This document shows positions 60,568 to 64,000 of a DNA stretch of 64,000 nt, piece by piece. The stretch comes from Stappia sp. (GTDB lineage Bacteria; Pseudomonadota; Alphaproteobacteria; Rhizobiales; Stappiaceae), in the NCBI GenBank assembly GCA_002722295.1, contig PBLF01000012.1:84365-148364 (forward strand), written 5' to 3'. The notes under the pieces are model-generated. The model did not search any database. It was not told where the DNA came from and saw nothing but the letters and a program-made list of their open reading frames with translations. The translations under genes and the position numbers were made by a program. Each line of letters opens with the position of its first letter. Position 1 is the stretch's first letter.

Positions 60568-60600
60568 GGACGCGGCGATCCCTCGTCGACCGCCGCGTCC
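60568..60600 (-). terminator. Intercistronic hairpin between irpA and the di-haem oxidoreductase
   Basis: GGACGCGGCG (60568-60577) and CGCCGCGTCC (60591-60600) form a perfect 10-bp stem with a 13-base loop. Read leftwards the tail is CCTTGCCTTTTGC, a poor U-tract, so partial termination or mRNA processing that leaves irpA more abundant is likely. Confidence 0.5.
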
Positions 60601-60635
60601 GGTTCTGAATTCAGGCGTCCGCAGCCCGAGGCGTC

Positions 60636-61904
60636 TTACTGGAAGACGGCGTTCGGGTTGTCCAGGCTGTCCGAGCCCTCGAAGGCGATGGACTCAAGAC
60701 CAAGCACTGCCACGACGCGCTCGATCGGGCGGGTCTGCTCGACCAGCGCGTCGACCACGGCCTGAACGGTGGCATTGCCCTCGTCGTTGCCTTCGCCGAT
60801 CATCTGGTCGTAAGCCTCGACCGTCTCGGCGCGCTCACGCATCTTCTCGGCCGCCGCCACGGTGGCGTCGAGCTTGGCGGTCACCTCGGCGGCGAGCTCG
60901 GGATCCTTCTCCTCGACCAGCTCCTTGAGCGAGGCCACCTTCACCGGGTTGCCGGAAAAGCCCTCGTAGGTGCCGAGCCACACGTTGCGGATGCCGATGA
61001 TGTCATCGAGGTGCGACATGTGGGTGTTGTCGGAGAAGCAGTCGTGCTCCTCTTCCGGATCGTGGAGCATGAGGCCGAGCTTGGTGCGCTCGCCCGCAAG
61101 CTCGCCATAGGACAGCGAGCCCATGCCGGTCAGGATCGTCGCAAGACCGCCCTCGGTGCCCTTGTCGGACAGCTCCTTGCGCGCGGCGCCGCCATCCTTC
61201 CACGCATCGGCCATCTCCTGCAGGTCGGCGACAAGCAGCTCGGTCGCCGCCTTCAGGTAGGCCGCGCGACGGTCACAGTTGCCGTTGGTGCAGTTCGCGG
61301 TGTCGTAGTCACTCGCCTTGCGCGCGCCGGCGCCCGGGCCGGTGCCGTTCAGGTCCTGGCCCCACAGCAGGAACTCGATGGCATGGTAGCCGGTCGCCAC
61401 ATTGGCCTCGATCTCGCCCGCTTCCTGAAGCTCATTGGCCAGAAGCTCCGGCGTGATCTCGGTGGCGTCGATCTCCTTGCCCGCGACCGAAAGCTTCGGA
61501 TTGGCAATGATGTTGGCGGTGTAGAACGGGTTTTCCGGGTTCTCGGTGCCGTAGCCGGCGTCCACGTAGTCGATGAGCCCCTCGTCCAGCGGCCAGGCGT
61601 TCACCTTGCCTTCCCAGTCGTCGACGATGGCGTTGCCGAAGCGGTAGGCCTCCGTCTGCTGGTAGGGACGGCGCGCCTCGATCCAGGCCTTGCGGGCGGC
61701 GGCGAGGGTTTCCTCGTTCGGCGTCGCGATCAGCGCGTCGACGGCGGTCTCGAGAGCCTTCGCGGTTTCCAGCGACTCGCCGTAGGCGGCGGCTGCAATG
61801 TCGGCATAGCCGCTGACGACGGCCTCCGCCTCGACGGCGGCCGCACGCTGCACGGGAAGCAGCGCAAGCGCCGCGATCGTTGCCAGAAGCAGTTTCTTTC
61901 TCAT
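60636..61904 (-). CDS. irpA: Imelysin-family iron-regulated protein IrpA
   Basis: 422-residue secreted imelysin (ICMP-like) protein. Seen: signal peptide MRKKLLLATIAALALLPVQRAAA, the first repeat IAAAAYGESLETAKALETAVDAL, WIEARRPYQQTEAYRFG, and the intact GxHxxE metal motif GYHAIE (residues 172-177) within ATGYHAIEFLLWGQDLNGTGPG. A Cys pair lies at NCTNGNCDRR. The family is iron-induced or iron-repressed and periplasmic; direct iron binding is likely but not shown for most. GGGGAG precedes the ATG at 61904. It is the first main gene of the iron operon. Confidence 0.93.
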   Translation of the reverse strand: MRKKLLLATIAALALLPVQRAAAVEAEAVVSGYADIAAAAYGESLETAKALETAVDALIATPNEETLAAARKAWIEARRPYQQTEAYRFGNAIVDDWEGKVNAWPLDEGLIDYVDAGYGTENPENPFYTANIIANPKLSVAGKEIDATEITPELLANELQEAGEIEANVATGYHAIEFLLWGQDLNGTGPGAGARKASDYDTANCTNGNCDRRAAYLKAATELLVADLQEMADAWKDGGAARKELSDKGTEGGLATILTGMGSLSYGELAGERTKLGLMLHDPEEEHDCFSDNTHMSHLDDIIGIRNVWLGTYEGFSGNPVKVASLKELVEEKDPELAAEVTAKLDATVAAAEKMRERAETVEAYDQMIGEGNDEGNATVQAVVDALVEQTRPIERVVAVLGLESIAFEGSDSLDNPNAVFQ

Positions 61905-62057
61905 GTTCAGTCTCCCCATCCCCTGGGTATGTGGCGGCGCCGCCCCCGCGGCGCCTGGTATCGGAGCCGGCTGGGCCGGCGGCTGCTGCCGGATGACCGG
62001 CGGGTCCGCCCGAAGGCGAAAAGTCGTGTGCGGCCAGGGTTTGCCTGGCGACAAATC

Positions 62058-62573
62058 CTAGTGGCGGGTGGTGTTGCCGGGCACGGGTGCCAGCCCCGCG
62101 AGGGCACGGGCGAAACATCCGGGTCCGTGCGGAAGCACCATGTCGAGACGGCGCAGGGTGTCGGCGAGGTTTGCGGCGGCCTCGAGCGTTTCGGGAAGTC
62201 CGCCCGACACCACGAGTTCATCGGCGATGCCCGCCGCCTCCTCACGCCTGCCCCGCTGCCACGCGGACACCAGGGCAATGGCAAGGCACTCGTGGGCGCA
62301 GCGCCCCGGGCACTCGCTCGGCATCATCTCGAAGCCGACCTTGGCCCATGTGTTCAGGGCACGGGCATAGCAGGACAATGCCGAGACCGCGGCCCTGGCA
62401 CGTGTCACGCCGAGTGTCCGGGCGAACAGGCTCCAGGCCGTCTCCCAGGTCTCGATGCGTCCGTCACGGTAGCCGGCAAGCCAGCACCTCAACCCCTCAA
62501 CCACCAGGCGTTCCACGCCGGTTGCCGGGTCTCCGCTCGCCGGGTCGCCCCGGTTGTCGGTCTGTCCGTTCAT
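62058..62573 (-). CDS. Hypothetical cysteine-containing protein at the head of the iron operon
   Basis: 171 residues, not recognised. Seen: no signal peptide; a largely alpha-helical central part (GLRCWLAGYRDGRIETWETAW, ALSCYARALNTWAKVGFEM, CLAIALVSAWQRGRREEAA), and the cysteine/histidine cluster ECPGRCAHECLA (CxxxCxxxC with His), which could bind a metal or Fe-S cluster. It lies between a candidate Irr box (62695-62711) and irpA in the same direction, about 150 bases upstream of irpA, so it may sense or handle iron. Codon use is like its neighbours, supporting a real gene. Confidence 0.7.
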   Translation of the reverse strand: MNGQTDNRGDPASGDPATGVERLVVEGLRCWLAGYRDGRIETWETAWSLFARTLGVTRARAAVSALSCYARALNTWAKVGFEMMPSECPGRCAHECLAIALVSAWQRGRREEAAGIADELVVSGGLPETLEAAANLADTLRRLDMVLPHGPGCFARALAGLAPVPGNTTRH

Positions 62574-62825
62574 TCCTGCCCCCGCTCGACGGGGTTCAAG
62601 GCCCCGCCGTCAAAGGATCCGCCTTGCGGCACGGAGGCGAAATAACGCTATTTGGTATTTTGCAGTCAAGTTTTTATTCCAGAAAAATCAATAGTTTAAA
62701 ACAATTCTAAACTGTCAGACGGCCATCACCGACGTTACGTCAGGATGTTTTGCCTTGGGAAACAGAAGGATCGACGCCCTTCGCCGGACCGGGCACGGGC
62801 CGGGCTTCGTGCCGCTGGCGGCGCG
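62574..62825. other. AT-rich promoter region upstream of the iron operon
   Basis: About 250 bases, the most AT-rich patch of the window at 62640-62715, without a gene. It contains the Irr-like box and, downstream of it on the minus strand, sequence suitable for a -10 element (TATTCC/AATACC region). The right part follows the stop of the GGDEF/EAL gene. Confidence 0.55.
62695..62711 (-). promoter_or_regulatory. Candidate Irr box (iron control element)
   Basis: On the minus strand the sequence reads TTTAGAATTGTTTTAAA, close to the palindromic Irr/ICE consensus TTTAGAA-N3-TTCTAAA of rhizobia (consensus recalled). The flanking AGTTTA/TAAACT arms are perfect. It lies in a conspicuously AT-rich patch 120 bases upstream of the leftward iron operon. 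Confidence 0.6.
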
Positions 62826-64000
62826 TCAGCCGGCGACCGCCAGTTCCTTGCCGACCAGCCGCAGGTGGCGCTGCGTGCCGGAGTGGGCGAAGGCATTGCC
62901 GGACTGGATCTGGCGGGCAAGCTCCCCGGCGGGCACGGGCGGTGAAAACAGGAAGCCCTGGATGGTTTCGCAGCCCGCTCCCGTGAGAAACGCCAATTGC
63001 GCCTCGTTTTCCACACCCTCGGCAAGCACGGGCGTGCCCAGCGAGCGACCCAGCATGAGCACCGAGTGAATGATGGCTCGCGATTCCTCCGAGCCGTCCA
63101 GGTCCGCGACGAACCCCCGGTCGAGCTTGATCTTGTCGAAGGGAAAGGCACGCAGGCTCGCCAGCGCCGAATAGCCGGTGCCGAAATCGTCGAGGGCGAC
63201 GGAAACGCCGAGTGCACGGATTTCGTGCAGCAGCGTCAAACTCTTGCCGAGGTCGGCCATGATCGAGGTTTCCGTGACCTCGAGCTCGAGCCGCGCGGGA
63301 TCCAGCCCCGTCGTCTCGAGGATCTCCGCAACGCGCGCCACCAGATTCTCCTGGCGAAGCTGCACGGCGGAAAGATTGACGGCCACCCGGACCGGCTCCG
63401 CCCAGGTCACGGCAAGCCGGCAGGCCTGCTCCAGAACCCAGTCGCCGATGGCAACGATCTGGCCATTTTCCTCGGCGATGGGAATGAAGACCGCCGGCGA
63501 CACCGGTCCGTGCTCGGGGTGCGTCCAGCGGATGAGCGCCTCGGCTCCGGACAGCGTCCGGGCGGGAATGTCCATCTGCGGCTGGAAGAACAGCGAGAAC
63601 TCGCCGCGTTCGACCGCGCCTCGCAGGGCCTGCGAAAGCCCCCGGCGGCGGCGTTCCTCCTGGTCCATGACGCCGTCGCAGAACTGGGTGTGTTCGACGG
63701 CATCGGCCTTGGCGCGGGCGAGTGCCATTCCAGCGTTGGCCAGCAGGTCCGACGGCGACAGGCCGTGGTCGGGATAGATCGCGACACCCATGCCGGCGGA
63801 ACACGCGAGCTGCGAGCCGGACGCCTTGAGCGGCCGGCGGAACATGGCCTCCAGCCGCGACAGGAACGCATCGACGGGCTCATCCGCCTTCAGCCGCCTG
63901 AGAACGGCGAACTCGTCGCCACCGATGCGCATGGCCAGTTCGCCGTCCTTAAGGAACGCGTTCACGCGCACGCCCAGCGCCTCGAGAAAGGCATCGCCGG
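62826..64000 (-). CDS. GGDEF-EAL cyclic-di-GMP protein, 5' part cut by window edge
   Basis: The visible 391 codons run in from the right edge. Seen: the second half of a GGDEF domain with intact MRIGGDEFAVL, then a complete EAL domain with AEALIRWTHPEHGP, VNLSAVQLRQEN, LEVTETSIMADLG, DDFGTGYSALASLRAFPFD, KLDRGFVADL and LAEGVENEAQL. EAL catalytic residues look complete, so c-di-GMP hydrolysis is expected; cyclase activity is possible. The frame continues past 64000 (GDAFLEALGVRVNAFL at the edge), so the N-terminal sensor is outside. It is transcribed toward the iron operon. Confidence 0.9.
   Translation of the reverse strand, partial: GDAFLEALGVRVNAFLKDGELAMRIGGDEFAVLRRLKADEPVDAFLSRLEAMFRRPLKASGSQLACSAGMGVAIYPDHGLSPSDLLANAGMALARAKADAVEHTQFCDGVMDQEERRRRGLSQALRGAVERGEFSLFFQPQMDIPARTLSGAEALIRWTHPEHGPVSPAVFIPIAEENGQIVAIGDWVLEQACRLAVTWAEPVRVAVNLSAVQLRQENLVARVAEILETTGLDPARLELEVTETSIMADLGKSLTLLHEIRALGVSVALDDFGTGYSALASLRAFPFDKIKLDRGFVADLDGSEESRAIIHSVLMLGRSLGTPVLAEGVENEAQLAFLTGAGCETIQGFLFSPPVPAGELARQIQSGNAFAHSGTQRHLRLVGKELAVAG

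Noticed and set aside
1-64000. CRISPR arrays, insertion sequences, prophage or integrase genes
   Set aside because: No regularly spaced repeats, transposase, integrase or Cas motifs were seen on either strand.

Overview
The window is high-GC, densely packed DNA from an alphaproteobacterium, most likely of the Hyphomicrobiales (rhizobia-related, possibly a marine Stappia/Labrenzia-like lineage). This rests on a long-chain polyprenyl synthase of the type that makes the Q10 side chain, a proteobacterial ppdK, a candidate Irr-type iron box, and a cobalamin locus that mixes 'cob' and 'cbi' genes. The assignment is inference from gene families; no rRNA or species marker is present.

Region by region. 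1-14 kb is housekeeping: tRNA methyltransferase trmN6 (cut by the window edge), DUF2007, polyprenyl synthase, purU, ispE, a secreted TPR protein, ppdK, meaB, a membrane GGDEF/EAL protein, radC and map, followed by tRNA-Leu(UAA). 14-17.5 kb holds a secreted PQQ-type sugar dehydrogenase and a divergent pair: a secreted cupin facing a cyclophilin-like protein plus an SDR. 17.6-22.4 kb is a complete branched-chain-amino-acid-type ABC transporter (livG-F-H-M plus binding protein), preceded by a 21-codon ORF coupled to livG. 22.8-24 kb is a pcaF-type thiolase with a TetR-like palindrome upstream.

24.3-42.8 kb is the most interesting stretch. A tight + strand cassette encodes a carrier protein, an acyl-CoA-dehydrogenase-like flavoprotein, a class-II-aaRS-like amino acid:[carrier protein] ligase with all three zinc ligands, a DUF1839 protein that looks to me like a BtrH-type papain-fold acyltransferase, and a GH2 beta-mannosidase-like enzyme. 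It abuts an exopolysaccharide locus (odd tandem alpha/beta hydrolase, GH5, Wzx-type flippase, two GT4 glycosyltransferases, polysaccharide deacetylase, Wzy-type polymerase, GumC-type co-polymerase with a degenerate kinase domain, GumM-type glycosyltransferase). My hypothesis is that the cassette makes an aminoacyl-thioester and passes the acyl group to an amine or sugar, perhaps a polysaccharide building block.

42.8-54.9 kb is a nearly complete corrin-ring pathway (cobK, cbiD, cobA, cobB, cobM, cbiG-cobJ fusion, cobI, cobL, cobH, cbiX). CbiX, CbiD and CbiG, with no cobF, cobG or cobNST here, indicate early cobalt insertion. Two paralogous small methyltransferases sit inside it. 55-56.5 kb holds a cupin and an ACT-domain (GcvR-like) protein. 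56.5-62.6 kb is an iron-uptake operon (small cysteine-containing hypothetical, imelysin/IrpA, di-haem oxidoreductase, second imelysin, DUF1513) below a candidate Irr box. The window ends inside a second GGDEF/EAL protein.
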